From Erythrobacter tepidarius (lineage in GTDB: Bacteria > Pseudomonadota > Alphaproteobacteria > Sphingomonadales > Sphingomonadaceae): a DNA stretch of 64,000 nt. The notes under the pieces were generated by a model. It was not told the DNA's origin, made no database searches, and saw nothing but the letters and a program-made list of their open reading frames with translations. The DNA lies in contig NZ_MUYJ01000001.1 in assembly GCF_002155695.1 (NCBI RefSeq), positions 308,826 to 372,825 of the forward strand. Direction: 5' to 3'. Shown piece by piece: positions 27,436-37,696 of this stretch (positions within the stretch are counted from its first letter, which is position 1; each line of letters begins with the position of its first letter). The translations under genes and the position numbers were made by a program.

Positions 27436-28998
27436 CTATTCGTTTCGGGCCCATCCTTCACGCGCCGGCTCCAGACTGTCGAGAAATTTCTCGGCGCTGT
27501 CCAGATATTCGCGCTGCCTGGCCGCGCCCATCCTGTCCCAGGTGGCATAGATGCGCCCGATGCGGTGGTTGCCTTCGAGGCGGCTACGGTTCCTCGCCAT
27601 GAAATGCCAGTAGAGCGGATTGAAGGGGCAGGCGTTCGGCCCGGTCTTCTGGCTGACCTTGTAACGGCACCTGCCGCAGTAATCGCTCATCTTGTTGATG
27701 TAGTTGCCGGAGGCCGCATAGGGCTTGGTCGCCAGCCTGCCGCCGTCGGCATAGAGCACCATGCCCGCGACATTGGGCAACTCCACCCATTCAAAGGCGT
27801 CGGCATAGACCGCGAGATACCAGTCGGCGACCGCTTGCGGATCGATCCCGGCGATCAGGCAGAAATTGCCGAGCACCATCAGCCGCTGGATGTGATGCGC
27901 GTGGGCATCCTCGCGGGTGGTGCGGATGCAGTCGGCAAGGCAGCGCATGTCGGTTGCGCCGGTCCAGAAGAATTCGGGCAGGGGCCGGTGGGCGGCGAGT
28001 TCGTTGGCTTTGGCCAGCCCCGGCATCTGGTGCCAGTAGAACCCGCGCACATATTCGCGCCAGCCGATGATCTGGCGGATGAAGCCCTCGACCGAATTGA
28101 GCGGCGCGCGGCCTGCGCGGTATTCGGCCTCGGCGCGGCGGCACAGTTCGAGCGGATCGAGCAGCCCGATATTGAGGCTGGTCGAGAGCAGCGAATGATA
28201 GAGATCGTCCTGCCCCGCGACCATCGCGTCCTGATAGGGGCCGAACAGCGCGAGGCGGCGGGCGAAAAAGGCCTCGGCGGCCTCCAGCGCCTCGGCGCGG
28301 GTGACGGGCCAGCCGAAAGGTTCGAGGTCCCCGAAGTGGTCGCCGAAGCGTTGGCCGACCAGCGCGATGACCTCCTGTGTGATGACATCGGGGGCGAACT
28401 TGGGGGCGAGGGGCGCCCTCAGGCCCGCCTTGGGCGGCGCGCGGTTTTCGGCGTCATAGTTCCAAGCGCCACCTTCGGGCTTGCCGTCAGGGCGCATCAG
28501 CAGCCCCGTCTTGCGCCGCATCTCGCGGTAGAAATGCTCCATCGTCAGATGCTTGCGGCCCTCGGCAAAGCGGCGGAAATCGGCGTGACTGGCAATGAAG
28601 CGCGTGTCGGGCAGGATTCTGACGGGACAGGCGAAGCGGCCCTCCCATTCGAGCATGGCCTCATGCACCCGCCATTCGCCGCTTTCGGTGACGCGGATTT
28701 CGCTCGGCCCGTGGCGTTCCACCGCGCGGGCGACTTCGCCGGTGAAGCTGCCGGTGTTGTCGGAATCGTCGAGCGGGACGTAATCGACTCGCCAGCCTTC
28801 GCTGCGAAGCGCCTCAGCGAAGTGGCGCATGGCCGACAAGACAAGCACGATCTTCTGCTTGTGGTGCTTTACGTAAGTCGCCTCGTCCCCCACCTCCATC
28901 ATCAGGATGACGGCATCCTTCCGCGAGAGGCCGGCAAGGCTGGAGAGATTGCGCGAGAGCTGATCACCGAGGATCGGCACGAGAACGGGAGAGGTCAT
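27436..28998 (-). CDS. FeS-type bacterial cryptochrome/(6-4) photolyase
   Basis: A 520-aa member of the FeS-BCP/PhrB clade, which repairs UV (6-4) photoproducts with FAD, a lumazine antenna and a 4Fe-4S cluster. It shows LVPILGDQLSRNL at the N-terminus, LMVLGNFCLIAGIDPQAVAD, WVELPNVAGM, and near the C-terminus CGRCRYKVSQKTGPNACP, whose C-x2-C-x12-C spacing matches the PhrB cluster cysteines; a fourth Cys lies in the upstream helical part. The ATG at 28998 is preferred, though one at 29007 is equally possible. Its usual genomic partner, DUF2256, lies at 4113. Confidence 0.88.
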   Translation of the reverse strand: MTSPVLVPILGDQLSRNLSSLAGLSRKDAVILMMEVGDEATYVKHHKQKIVLVLSAMRHFAEALRSEGWRVDYVPLDDSDNTGSFTGEVARAVERHGPSEIRVTESGEWRVHEAMLEWEGRFACPVRILPDTRFIASHADFRRFAEGRKHLTMEHFYREMRRKTGLLMRPDGKPEGGAWNYDAENRAPPKAGLRAPLAPKFAPDVITQEVIALVGQRFGDHFGDLEPFGWPVTRAEALEAAEAFFARRLALFGPYQDAMVAGQDDLYHSLLSTSLNIGLLDPLELCRRAEAEYRAGRAPLNSVEGFIRQIIGWREYVRGFYWHQMPGLAKANELAAHRPLPEFFWTGATDMRCLADCIRTTREDAHAHHIQRLMVLGNFCLIAGIDPQAVADWYLAVYADAFEWVELPNVAGMVLYADGGRLATKPYAASGNYINKMSDYCGRCRYKVSQKTGPNACPFNPLYWHFMARNRSRLEGNHRIGRIYATWDRMGAARQREYLDSAEKFLDSLEPAREGWARNE

Positions 28999-29033
28999 GG
29001 GGGCCATACGCGCCCGGCCCGGCTTTGGTTTCG

Positions 29034-31199
29034 TCAGACGAAGGAATAGGGGTCGATATCGATCCCCACGCGCACCCCCGGCGCGAATTGCACACCGCCG
29101 ATCCAGTCGCGCAGCATCGCCTGGAGGTTCGCGCTGCGCCGCGCGTTCACCAGAAAGCGATAGCGATAGCGCCCGCGCAGCAGCGCCAGCGGGGCAGGGG
29201 CGGGGCCGAGGATCTGCACGTCGGCAAGCCGGGGCCGCACATCGCCTAGCCGCGTGGCCGCCTCGCGCGCTTCCTTCTCGTCTTCAGAGGAGAGGATGAT
29301 CGCCGCCCAGCGCCCGAACGGGGGCGCGCCGGCATCGCGCCGGGCTGCGGTTTCGGCGGCGTAGAAGCCGTCGCGGTCGCCGCTCGCCAATGCGGCGATC
29401 ACCGGCGCATCGGGGTGGCGGGTCTGGATCAGCACCTCGCCCGGCTTGGCCCCGCGCCCCGCACGGCCGGCGACCTGGGCGATCTGGCTGAAGGTGCGCT
29501 CGCCCGCGCGCAGATCGCCGCCTTCGAGGCCCAGATCGGCATCGACCACGCCCACCAGCGTGAGGTCGGGGAAGTGGAAGCCTTTGGTGACGAGCTGCGT
29601 GCCGATGATGATGTCGATCGCCTTGCCTTGCGCCATGGCGATAAATTCGGCGGCGCGTTCGGGGGTGTTGAGCGTGTCTGACGTCGCCAGTGCGATCCGC
29701 GCCGCGGGGAACAGCTCGCGCACTTCATCGGCGATGCGTTCGACACCCGGCCCGCAGGCGACGAGGCAGTCGCTCTCGCCGCATTCGGGGCAGGCCTCGG
29801 GCACCCTGGTCTCGAACCCGCAATGGTGGCAGGCGAGGCGCGCTGACAGGCGGTGCTCGACCAGCCAGGCGCTGCATGACGGGCATTTGAAGCGGTGCCC
29901 GCAATTGCGGCACAGCGTCAGCGGGGCATAGCCGCGGCGGTTCAAGAACAGCAGCGCTTGCTCACCCTTGTCCAGCCGGTCGCGCAGGGCATCGATCAGC
30001 GGTCTGGCGAGCCAGCGGCCGCTGCCCGGCTTTTCTTGCGTCAGGTTGACGAGCCGCACGCTCGGCAGGCTCGCGCCGCCGAAACGGGCGGGCAGATCGA
30101 GCTTCTCGTACACCCCTTGCGCGGCCATGTGCAGGCTTTCCAGCGCCGGGGTGGCGCTGGCGAGGATCACCGGCACGCTTTCGAACCGCGCCCGCATCAC
30201 CGCCACGTCGCGGGCGTTGTAGCGCACCCCGTCATCCTGCTTGAAGCTCACCTCGTGTGCCTCGTCGACCACGATCAGCCCGAGATCGGCATAGGGCAGG
30301 AACAGCGCCGACCGCGCACCGACCACCACCTGTGCGCTTCCATCGGCAATCGCCCGCCAGGCGCGGCGGCGCGCGGTCGATCTGAGCGAGGAATGCCACA
30401 GCACCGGGGCCGCGCCGAAGCGGGCGGCGAAGCGTGCGAGAAAGTTCTCGGTCAGCGCGATTTCGGGGAGCAGGACGAGCACCTGCTTGCCGCTCCGGAC
30501 CGCTTCGGCGACCGGTTCGAAATAGGTCTCGGTCTTGCCCGATCCGGTAACCCCGTCGAGCAGGAAGGGCGCGAAGGCGCGCGCCTGCACCGCCGCCACC
30601 AGCCTTCCGGCAACGGCGGCCTGCCCCGGCGAAAGGTCGGGCGGGGCAAAGTCCGGATCAGCGCGATCATAGGGCCGGTCGATGTTGACCCTCACCGGCT
30701 CGATTACCCCCTGATGCACCAGCCCGCGCAGTACCCCTTGCGAGACCCCGGCGAGCCCGGCCAGCTCGCGCATCGTGCCCTGTTCGCCCTCCAGCGCTGC
30801 GATCGCGGCGCGGCGCTGGGCGGTCATGCGTTCAGGCGTGCCGCCCGAGAGGCGGTATTCGGTCATCGTCGCGGGCCCGCCCAGCGCGCCGCCGCTGGCG
30901 AGCGCCATCCGCGCCACGCTGGCGAGCGGGGCGCAGTAGTAATCGGCAGTCCATTCGATCAGCCGCCGCAAGGGGGCCGGCAGCGGCGGGACCGGCACCA
31001 CCTCGAGGATCGGACGCAGGCGTTCAAAGGCGATGGCTTCGCCCGGCAGGCGGCCCTTGTCCCACACGATTCCCGTCACTTTGCGCGGGCCGAGCGGCGC
31101 CACCACCACGCTCCCCGCAGGCGCGCTCATGCCTTCGGGCAGGCGGTAGTCGAGCGGGCCTAGGGCAGCATTGAGGACAAGGAGGCGGACCCGGTTCAT
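29034..31199 (-). CDS. priA: primosomal replication-restart helicase PriA
   Basis: A 721-aa 3'-5' helicase that reloads DnaB at stalled forks. Order: N-terminal 3'-BD and winged-helix regions (RLLVLNAALGPLDYRLPEGM), Walker A LLDGVTGSGKTETYF near residue 220, DEAH in LIVVDEAHEVSFKQ, and the zinc region with paired cysteines (CRNCGHRFKCPSC, CHHCGFETRVPEACPECG). The C-terminal end matches PriA (VRVGIDIDPYSFV). It is first gene of a minus-strand group with the photolyase and GST, divergent from the DUF4197 lipoprotein. Confidence 0.95.
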   Translation of the reverse strand: MNRVRLLVLNAALGPLDYRLPEGMSAPAGSVVVAPLGPRKVTGIVWDKGRLPGEAIAFERLRPILEVVPVPPLPAPLRRLIEWTADYYCAPLASVARMALASGGALGGPATMTEYRLSGGTPERMTAQRRAAIAALEGEQGTMRELAGLAGVSQGVLRGLVHQGVIEPVRVNIDRPYDRADPDFAPPDLSPGQAAVAGRLVAAVQARAFAPFLLDGVTGSGKTETYFEPVAEAVRSGKQVLVLLPEIALTENFLARFAARFGAAPVLWHSSLRSTARRRAWRAIADGSAQVVVGARSALFLPYADLGLIVVDEAHEVSFKQDDGVRYNARDVAVMRARFESVPVILASATPALESLHMAAQGVYEKLDLPARFGGASLPSVRLVNLTQEKPGSGRWLARPLIDALRDRLDKGEQALLFLNRRGYAPLTLCRNCGHRFKCPSCSAWLVEHRLSARLACHHCGFETRVPEACPECGESDCLVACGPGVERIADEVRELFPAARIALATSDTLNTPERAAEFIAMAQGKAIDIIIGTQLVTKGFHFPDLTLVGVVDADLGLEGGDLRAGERTFSQIAQVAGRAGRGAKPGEVLIQTRHPDAPVIAALASGDRDGFYAAETAARRDAGAPPFGRWAAIILSSEDEKEAREAATRLGDVRPRLADVQILGPAPAPLALLRGRYRYRFLVNARRSANLQAMLRDWIGGVQFAPGVRVGIDIDPYSFV

Positions 31200-31254
31200 C
31201 GTGCAGCTATATGGAGAGCGGCATCAGTATCGGGCAAGCATGGAGAACCTGCCA

Positions 31255-31953
31255 ATGACCGAGATTCTTGGGCCGCGCGCGTCGCGTCGCGCCCTTCTGG
31301 CCGGGATTGCCGCCGCGGGCGCGCTGGTGGTGCTGCCGGGGTGCGCCAGCACTGGCCCGGCCTTCACCATGGAGGAGGCGGTGCGCCGGATGCTGCTGCT
31401 CGCGTCCGAAAACGCCTTCGCCCGTCTGACCGAACCCGGCGGTTTCTGGGACGAACAGGTCGCCCGCATCGGCCTCGACCGGTTCCTCGGCGCGCGGGGC
31501 AACACCCTGTCGCGCATCCTCACCTCGCAAATGTTCAAGGACCGGCTGGAGGAACGCTTCGCCAGTTTCGCGATCACGGCAAGCTTCCGCGCCGCGCCGG
31601 TGGTGACCGACGCGATCCGGGTGATCGGGTTCGAGAACGCTGACGATCTGGTGCGCGGCGGGCCTTCGGCGGCGAGCGCCTTCCTGCGCGGCGAACTCGG
31701 CACCGCGCTGGTCGATGCGATGGTGCCCGAACTGGGTGAGGCGATCCGGCTGGCCGAAGACCCGCTGGTGGGCGAGGCGCTGGGCGCGCTCACCGGGGTC
31801 AAGGTCGGCGAGGTCGCAGCGCGCATCGGGCGCGAGGTCGATGATGCGATCTGGGGCGAAATCGCGCGCGAGGAAGCGGCGATCCGCGCCAATCCGCAAC
31901 GCACCCGCGATCCGGTGCTGATCGCGGTGTTCGGCGGGCTGGGGCGGGTCTAG
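31255..31953 (+). CDS. DUF4197 lipoprotein
   Basis: A 232-aa predicted lipoprotein. The N-terminus has a twin-arginine-like segment (RASRRALLAGIAAAGALVVL) ending in the lipobox LPGC. The body is the helical DUF4197 domain (FTMEEAVRRMLLLASENAFA, FKDRLEERFASFAI, PVVTDAI). The function is unknown. The ATG at 31255 is chosen because GGAG lies 10 nt upstream; an ATG at 31240 is also in frame. It is convergent with the DUF2490 gene, overlapping by four bases. Confidence 0.78.
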   Translation: MTEILGPRASRRALLAGIAAAGALVVLPGCASTGPAFTMEEAVRRMLLLASENAFARLTEPGGFWDEQVARIGLDRFLGARGNTLSRILTSQMFKDRLEERFASFAITASFRAAPVVTDAIRVIGFENADDLVRGGPSAASAFLRGELGTALVDAMVPELGEAIRLAEDPLVGEALGALTGVKVGEVAARIGREVDDAIWGEIAREEAAIRANPQRTRDPVLIAVFGGLGRV

Positions 31954-32606
31954 AAGCGGTAAGTCACCACCGCCTGCGGGATGTGGCTCAGCCGTTCGGG
32001 TTGCTTGCCGCGCGGGAAGGACACCAGCCAGTAAATTGCCCCGACATCGAACCGTTTGTTGACGCGGTGGGTCAGCGCCGCCTGAAACCGCCACTGCTCG
32101 GTCGATCGGCCCTTGTCTGCGCGCCGCGATTGCATGATGCCGAACCATTCCACCCCGGCGCTGGCACGCCAGTTTTCGGCCAGAGGCTGAATATAAGCGA
32201 CGCGCTGGCGCAGCCGCAGCTCCATCCGGTCCGCGCCATCGAAGAAGCGCTGCTCCAGCCGGGTCCGCGCCTCGATCCGGCCGATCGTGAAGGTGGCTTG
32301 CTGATGCGTGCGGATTTCGCTGAGCCCGGCGGTTTCAAGCAGCATGATCCCGCCGCCGATCCGGGTGTTGTCGGCGACCTGCTGCTCCACCGTCACCCGG
32401 ATGCTCTGCTGGTCATCGCCTACCTTGTCATCGCGGCGCCAGCGCTGGGTCGCATCGAGCGTCAGGGTGGTGCCTTTGCTAATTTTGCCGGTGGCAATGG
32501 CGTTGAGCCAGAATTGCGTGTCTTCTTCACCCGCCCGTGCCGTGGACGGTTGCCAAGCGGCGAGCATGGCGGCAAGCAGCGCCAGAACGCGAAAGGTGTG
32601 GTTCAT
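31950..32606 (-). CDS. DUF2490 outer-membrane-type protein
   Basis: A 218-aa exported protein. The signal peptide ends STARAG (about residue 26). The remainder alternates polar and hydrophobic residues as in a small beta-barrel ([49 protein letters not shown]) and ends in an aromatic-terminated strand (AVVTYRF), as expected for a BAM-inserted protein. This matches the DUF2490 family, of unknown function. It is divergent from the transaldolase-like gene, 59 nt apart. Confidence 0.78.
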   Translation of the reverse strand: MNHTFRVLALLAAMLAAWQPSTARAGEEDTQFWLNAIATGKISKGTTLTLDATQRWRRDDKVGDDQQSIRVTVEQQVADNTRIGGGIMLLETAGLSEIRTHQQATFTIGRIEARTRLEQRFFDGADRMELRLRQRVAYIQPLAENWRASAGVEWFGIMQSRRADKGRSTEQWRFQAALTHRVNKRFDVGAIYWLVSFPRGKQPERLSHIPQAVVTYRF

Positions 32607-32665
32607 GCCTCGCGCCCCCTTCCTGCGCGCGATCGCGCCGCTACACCGAGTGTGAGGAGACACAA

Positions 32666-33319
32666 GTGAAATTCTTCGTCGACACCGCCGAAATCGAGCC
32701 GATTCGCGAACTCGCCGCCACCGGCCTGCTCGATGGGGTCACCACCAACCCCTCGCTGATCGCCAAGTCGGGGCGGGATTTCATCGAGGTGACGAAGGAA
32801 ATCTGCGCGATTGTCGACGGGCCGGTCAGTGCAGAGGTGGTGGCGCTCGATCACGAAACGATGATGAAAGAGGCCGAAATTCTCAGGAAAATCGCGGACA
32901 ATGTCTGCATCAAGGTGCCGCTGACGGTCGATGGTCTCAAGACCTGCAAGGCGCTCACCGGCGATGGCACCATGGTCAATGTGACGCTGTGCTTTTCTGC
33001 CAATCAGGCGCTGCTGGCGGCCAAGGCGGGGGCGACCTTCATTTCGCCCTTCGTCGGGCGGCATGACGACAACGGCTTCGACGGGATCGACCTGATCGAG
33101 GACATCCGCCTGATCTACGACAATTATGATTTCGCCACCGAAATTCTGGTGGCGAGCGTGCGCCATACCAACCACGTGCTGCAAGCCGCCAGGATCGGCG
33201 CCGATGTGATGACCGCGCCGCCTGCGGTGATCCATGCGCTGTTCAAGCACGTGCTGACCGACAAGGGCATCGAGGGCTTCCTCGCCGACTGGGCCAAGAC
33301 CGGGCAGAGCATCCTGTGA
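32666..33319 (+). CDS. transaldolase / fructose-6-phosphate aldolase family
   Basis: A 217-aa TIM-barrel enzyme of the short MipB/TalC class. [29 protein letters not shown] and the Schiff-base lysine K83 in [11 protein letters not shown] are all present, along with [13 protein letters not shown]. It links glycolysis and the non-oxidative pentose phosphate pathway; transaldolase and F6P aldolase activities cannot be separated confidently from sequence. The start is GTG at 32666 with GAGGAGA 8 nt upstream. A short inverted repeat (GCTATC / GATAGC) lies in the gap to cobT. Confidence 0.9.
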   Translation: MKFFVDTAEIEPIRELAATGLLDGVTTNPSLIAKSGRDFIEVTKEICAIVDGPVSAEVVALDHETMMKEAEILRKIADNVCIKVPLTVDGLKTCKALTGDGTMVNVTLCFSANQALLAAKAGATFISPFVGRHDDNGFDGIDLIEDIRLIYDNYDFATEILVASVRHTNHVLQAARIGADVMTAPPAVIHALFKHVLTDKGIEGFLADWAKTGQSIL

Positions 33320-33388
33320 TGCCGCGCCCGCGCGCCTGATGCTTTTGCGGCTATCGCGCTTTGATTTTGTTGTGATAGCAAACGGACA

Positions 33389-35224
33389 ATGGCTGATCAG
33401 TCCCCGCTCGATCTGTTCAAGCACGCGCTCACCGGAGCGAGCCGGGCGATTGCCCGCGATCCCGAGGTCGAGGTCGCCTGGAGCGCCGATGTGCCGGGGG
33501 CGGCGGGCAACCGTTTCCGCGTGCCGCTGCCCGGGCGTGACCTGCCGGCAGAGCAAGTGCGCGAGGCGCGCGGCTTTGCCGACAGTTTTGCGCTCAAGCT
33601 GCGCCACCACAATCCCGCGCTCCATGCCCGCAGCGCCCCGCCCGAACCCATCGCGCGGGCCTGCTATGACGCGATCGAGCAGGTGCGCTACGAAGCGCTG
33701 GGGGCCAACCGCTTCGGCGGGATGAAGGCCAATCTCGATGCCGCGACCGAGCTGCGCACCGCCTCGGACAAGATCGTGCGCGCGCAGAATTCCTCCGAAG
33801 TGCCGCTCCAGACCGCGCTGGCGCTGCTGGTGCGCGAGGCGCTGACCGGCGAGCCGGTGCCGGTCAAGGCGCAGGGCGGAATCGAGCTGGTGCGCGATTT
33901 CCTCGAGGAGAAGGTCGGCGGCGATTTCGCCGCACTGGCCGAATCAATCGCCGATCAGGAAGCCTTCCAGAAACGCGCGCTCGACATGCTGCGCGAGCTC
34001 GATCTCACCCGGCCCACGGATGCGCCAGAGAACGGCGAATCCGACGAGCCTGACGCCGAGGACAACCCCGACGACAGCGAGGGCGAAGACGAGAACCAGG
34101 GCGAAGGCGATCCGCAGAGCGCGGAAATGGCCGGCGACATGGCCGAAGGCGAGGGCGAGGGGCAGGAATCCTCCGACACCCAGACCGACAGCGAGATGGC
34201 CGATGGCGAACCGGGCGAGGATGGCGATGCCGCCAATGCCCCCGTGCGCCCCAATCGTCCGCAGGGGGAAATCCCGGCGAGTGTCGATTACAAGGCCTAC
34301 ACCACCCGCTTCGACGAGGAAGTCGCCGCGTCTGACCTGTGCGATGACGAGGAATTGGATCGGCTGCGCGCCTATCTCGATAGCCAGCTGACGGGGCTTC
34401 AGGGCGTGGTGACGCGCCTTGCCAACCGCTTGCAGCGCCGGTTGATGGCGCAGCAGAACCGCAGCTGGGATTTCGATCAGGAAGAAGGCGTATTGGACGC
34501 AGCGCGCCTTGCCCGGGTGATCATCTCGCCCGGCACCGCCTTGAGCTACAAGGTCGAACGCGACGTCGAGTTCAAGGATACGGTCGTCACCTTGCTGATC
34601 GACAATTCCGGCTCGATGCGCGGGCGGCCGATCTCCATCGCCGCGATCAGCGCCGATATTCTGGCGCGCACGCTCGAACGCTGCGGGGTCAAGACCGAGA
34701 TTTTGGGCTTCACCACCCGCGCGTGGAAGGGCGGGCAAAGCCGCGAGGCGTGGCTCGCCGATGGCAAGCCGCCAAACCCCGGCCGCCTGAACGATCTGCG
34801 CCATATCATCTACAAGCAGGCTGACGAGCCTTGGCGCCGCGCGCGCCGCAATCTCGGGCTGATGATGCGCGAGGGGCTGCTGAAAGAGAACATCGACGGC
34901 GAGGCGCTGATCTGGGCGCACAGCCGCCTTCTCGCCCGCCCCGAGGAACGCCGTATCCTTATGGTGATATCTGACGGCGCGCCGGTGGACGATTCGACAC
35001 TGAGCGTGAACAGCGCCGGTTACCTTGAGGCGCACCTGCGTTCTGTGATCGAATGGATCGAGAAGGTCTCGCCCGTCCAGCTCGTCGCCATCGGCATCGG
35101 CCACGATGTCACGCGCTACTATCGCCGTGCGGTGACGATCATGGACGTCGAACAGCTCGGCGGCACGATCATGGAGCAGCTTGCCGAACTGTTCGAGGAT
35201 GAAAAGGGCGTGAAGAGACGGTGA
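33389..35224 (+). CDS. cobT: cobaltochelatase subunit CobT-like
   Basis: A 611-aa protein matching the CobT subunit of the aerobic CobNST cobaltochelatase, which inserts cobalt into hydrogenobyrinic acid diamide using the AAA+ partner CobS. The N-terminal helical region is followed by a strongly acidic, Glu/Asp-rich linker (about 211-290) and a C-terminal von Willebrand A domain with the MIDAS motif DNSGS at 405-409. CobS and CobN are not in this window; cobS is often adjacent in other genomes. The ATG at 33389 begins [14 protein letters not shown]. Confidence 0.88.
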   Translation: MADQSPLDLFKHALTGASRAIARDPEVEVAWSADVPGAAGNRFRVPLPGRDLPAEQVREARGFADSFALKLRHHNPALHARSAPPEPIARACYDAIEQVRYEALGANRFGGMKANLDAATELRTASDKIVRAQNSSEVPLQTALALLVREALTGEPVPVKAQGGIELVRDFLEEKVGGDFAALAESIADQEAFQKRALDMLRELDLTRPTDAPENGESDEPDAEDNPDDSEGEDENQGEGDPQSAEMAGDMAEGEGEGQESSDTQTDSEMADGEPGEDGDAANAPVRPNRPQGEIPASVDYKAYTTRFDEEVAASDLCDDEELDRLRAYLDSQLTGLQGVVTRLANRLQRRLMAQQNRSWDFDQEEGVLDAARLARVIISPGTALSYKVERDVEFKDTVVTLLIDNSGSMRGRPISIAAISADILARTLERCGVKTEILGFTTRAWKGGQSREAWLADGKPPNPGRLNDLRHIIYKQADEPWRRARRNLGLMMREGLLKENIDGEALIWAHSRLLARPEERRILMVISDGAPVDDSTLSVNSAGYLEAHLRSVIEWIEKVSPVQLVAIGIGHDVTRYYRRAVTIMDVEQLGGTIMEQLAELFEDEKGVKRR

Positions 35225-35382
35225 TTGAAGGCGAAGGCTTGCTGCTCGGCCTCGGCGTCATGCTCGTCGCCGGGTCGCTCGGGGCGATTATTCGGCCGGA
35301 CAAACTGGCAAAGCAATCTCGCCGCAACCGCGATTCCCGCTTGCGCGAGCTCGATGCTGGGCCACCCGAAGCATTTTTTTGA
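35221..35382 (+). CDS. possible small membrane protein coupled to cobT
   Basis: A 53-aa frame with a GTG start overlapping the cobT stop (GTGA) and a TGA stop at 35380. It starts [20 protein letters not shown], giving one hydrophobic segment (about residues 7-24), then a basic, polar tail ([17 protein letters not shown]). This is the layout of a single-pass membrane peptide with a cytosolic tail. I do not recognise it. The overlap and composition argue it is real; the length and lack of a known family keep it tentative. Confidence 0.42.
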   Translation: MIEGEGLLLGLGVMLVAGSLGAIIRPDKLAKQSRRNRDSRLRELDAGPPEAFF

Positions 35383-35501
35383 AGAACGCTGCAAACTGGA
35401 AGTCTACACGCCGCGCTTAAACCCCAATCATCAAACGCTGCGATGGTTTGGAGTGGCCGGATTTTCTTTGCGGATCATGTGTATTTTAGGGGCCTGAACT
35501 G

Positions 35502-36164
35502 ATGAATGTCACCGAAGCCGTCACCACCCGCCGTTCCATCCGCCAGTTTCTCGACAAGCCGGTGCCTTTCGAGGTGATCCGCCGCGTGATGGACAAGGCA
35601 CGCTGGGCGCCTTCGGGGTGCAATTACCAGCCGTGGCAGGCGACCATACTCACCGGCCAGCCGCTCGCCGATTTCCGTAGCAAGATTGTCGGCAAGCCGA
35701 TGGGCCAGCTCGAATATTCATGGGACGCGCCTGCCGCGCACGAGGAATACAAGGAACGCCTCAACGGCATTTCAAAAGGCATGTTTGAAGCGCTCGGGAT
35801 TGCGCGAGATGATAGCGCGGGCCGGATGGCGGCGATGGCGCGCAATGTCACCAGCTTCGATGCCCCCTGCCTGCTCTTGTGCTATTTCCCCAGGTTCATG
35901 CTGGAGCCGCAGTGGTCGGACACCGGCATGTGGCTGCAAACCATCGCACTGCTGCTGCGCGAGGAAGGGTTGGATTCTTGCTTTCAGGAATTCATGGCCT
36001 TCTATGCCAAGGAAATTCGCGACTTCCTCGGCCTCGACCATGACAGCACCATGTTCTTTTGTGGCATGGCGATCGGCTACCGTGACCCCGATGCCCCGGT
36101 GAACAATTTCGCGCGCGAACGCGTGCCGCTGGAGCAGCAGGTCAAGTTCCTCGGCTGGGATTGA
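35502..36164 (+). CDS. nitroreductase family protein
   Basis: A 220-aa FMN-dependent oxidoreductase, reducing nitro compounds, quinones or flavins with NAD(P)H. It has the FMN-binding TTRRSIRQFLDKPVP and MDKARWAPSGCNYQPWQ, and the C-terminal FFCGMAIGYRDPDAPVNNFA. The substrate is unknown. It is separated from the cobT block by 119 nt that hold no further gene. The cysS start lies 33 nt after its stop. Confidence 0.9.
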   Translation: MNVTEAVTTRRSIRQFLDKPVPFEVIRRVMDKARWAPSGCNYQPWQATILTGQPLADFRSKIVGKPMGQLEYSWDAPAAHEEYKERLNGISKGMFEALGIARDDSAGRMAAMARNVTSFDAPCLLLCYFPRFMLEPQWSDTGMWLQTIALLLREEGLDSCFQEFMAFYAKEIRDFLGLDHDSTMFFCGMAIGYRDPDAPVNNFARERVPLEQQVKFLGWD

Positions 36165-36196
36165 CCCACGCGGCATCCGCAAGCAAAGCGCGAGGC

Positions 36197-37648
36197 ATGA
36201 CCGATGCGCCGCTCAAGCTGTTCAATTCGCTCACCCGCTCGCTCGAGGTGTTCGAGCCTGTCCACGCCGGAGAGGCGCGCGTCTATACCTGCGGGCCGAC
36301 GGTGTATAACTACCCGCATATCGGCAATATGCGCGCCTATGTGTTTGCCGATGTGCTGGGGCGCACCTTAAGCTGGAAGGGCTACAAGCTCACCCACGTC
36401 ATCAACATCACCGATGTCGGCCACCTCACCGACGATGCCGACGCGGGCGAGGACAAGATGGAGAAGATGGCTGCGGAAAAAGCGCAGTCGATCTGGGACA
36501 TCGCCGAGCATTACAAACAGGCCTATTGGGCGGACGTGAGGGCGCTCAACATCCGCCAGCCGGCGCAGTGGACGGTCGCGACCGATTACGTCCCGCAGAT
36601 GATCGAATTTGCCAAAGGCATCGCGGACAAGCACTGCTACGAGCTGGAGAGCGGGCTCTATTTCGATGTCTCTACCGTTGCCGATTACGGGCGGTTGGCG
36701 CGTGCGAACACCGAGGAAGGCGAGGGACGGATCGAGGCGGTCGAGGGCAAGCGCAACCCGGCCGACTTCGCGATCTGGCGCAAGACCCCGCCGGGCGAGA
36801 AGCGCCAGATGGAATGGGATTCGCCCTGGGGCCGCGGCGCGCCGGGCTGGCACCTCGAATGCTCGGTGATGTCAGGTGCGGTGCTGGGCTTCCCGTTCGA
36901 CATCCACACCGGCGGGATCGACCACCGCGAAATTCACCATCCCAATGAAATCGCGCAAAACCAGGCGCATTGCTGCACCAATGGCCTCGATGATCCGAAG
37001 AATTCGGGCGCGAAGATCTGGATGCACAACAATTTTTTGGTGGAACGCTCGGGGAAGATGTCGAAATCCTCGGGCGAGTTCCTGCGGCTGCAATTGCTGA
37101 TCGACAAGGGCTACCACCCGCTCGCCTATCGGCTGATGTGCTTGCAGGCGCATTACCGCAGCGAGCTGGAGTTCAGCTGGGAAGGCCTCGCCGCGGCGCT
37201 GACACGGCTGAAGCGGATGGTGATGGCGGTCGGTGCGCTGGCCGATGTGTCGTCTCAACCCGAGGTCGTGCATCCCAAGTTCGCGCCCGCGCTGGCAAAG
37301 TTCGATGAGGCGATGGCGGATGATCTCAACACGCCCATTGCCCTCACAGCGCTGGAAGAGGCGCTCGCGGTCAAGAACGTCGCGCCGGGGATCAAGCGCG
37401 CGGTGATCGAGGACATGGATGCGGTGCTGGGTCTCGACCTGTTCAACCTCACCCGCACCGCCCTGCGCATTCGCCCGAGGTCAGCCACCATTACCGAAGC
37501 CGAAATCGAAGATGCGCTCGCCCGGCGCAAGCAAGCGCGCACGGCCAAGGATTTTGCCGCCGCGGACGCGATCCGCGATGAACTCTCAGCCCGGGGCGTT
37601 GAGGTGATGGACGGGGATCCGCTCGGGTGGGAGTGGCGGCTCACCTGA
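36197..37648 (+). CDS. cysS: cysteinyl-tRNA synthetase
   Basis: Charges tRNA-Cys. At 483 aa it is a normal class I synthetase: zinc-type Cys in VYTCGPTVYNYPHIGNMRAY with the HIGN variant of HIGH, GGIDHREIHHPNEIAQNQ, and KMSKS as GKMSKSSGEFL. The C-terminal anticodon-binding region ends GDPLGWEWRLT. The start ATG at 36197 (AGGC upstream) is used; the frame to 36161 overlaps the nitroreductase end. Confidence 0.97.
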   Translation: MTDAPLKLFNSLTRSLEVFEPVHAGEARVYTCGPTVYNYPHIGNMRAYVFADVLGRTLSWKGYKLTHVINITDVGHLTDDADAGEDKMEKMAAEKAQSIWDIAEHYKQAYWADVRALNIRQPAQWTVATDYVPQMIEFAKGIADKHCYELESGLYFDVSTVADYGRLARANTEEGEGRIEAVEGKRNPADFAIWRKTPPGEKRQMEWDSPWGRGAPGWHLECSVMSGAVLGFPFDIHTGGIDHREIHHPNEIAQNQAHCCTNGLDDPKNSGAKIWMHNNFLVERSGKMSKSSGEFLRLQLLIDKGYHPLAYRLMCLQAHYRSELEFSWEGLAAALTRLKRMVMAVGALADVSSQPEVVHPKFAPALAKFDEAMADDLNTPIALTALEEALAVKNVAPGIKRAVIEDMDAVLGLDLFNLTRTALRIRPRSATITEAEIEDALARRKQARTAKDFAAADAIRDELSARGVEVMDGDPLGWEWRLT

Positions 37649-37696
37649 TTGGTCGGATTGCTTCGCTTCCGGCGCGATGACGATGAAAGAGAGACC

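Noticed and set aside
37650..37690. REP-like sequence before the hydroxyacid dehydrogenase gene
   Set aside because: It resembles common interspersed elements (GATTGCTTCGC...GCGATGACGA) but I could not show pairing arms or a second copy.
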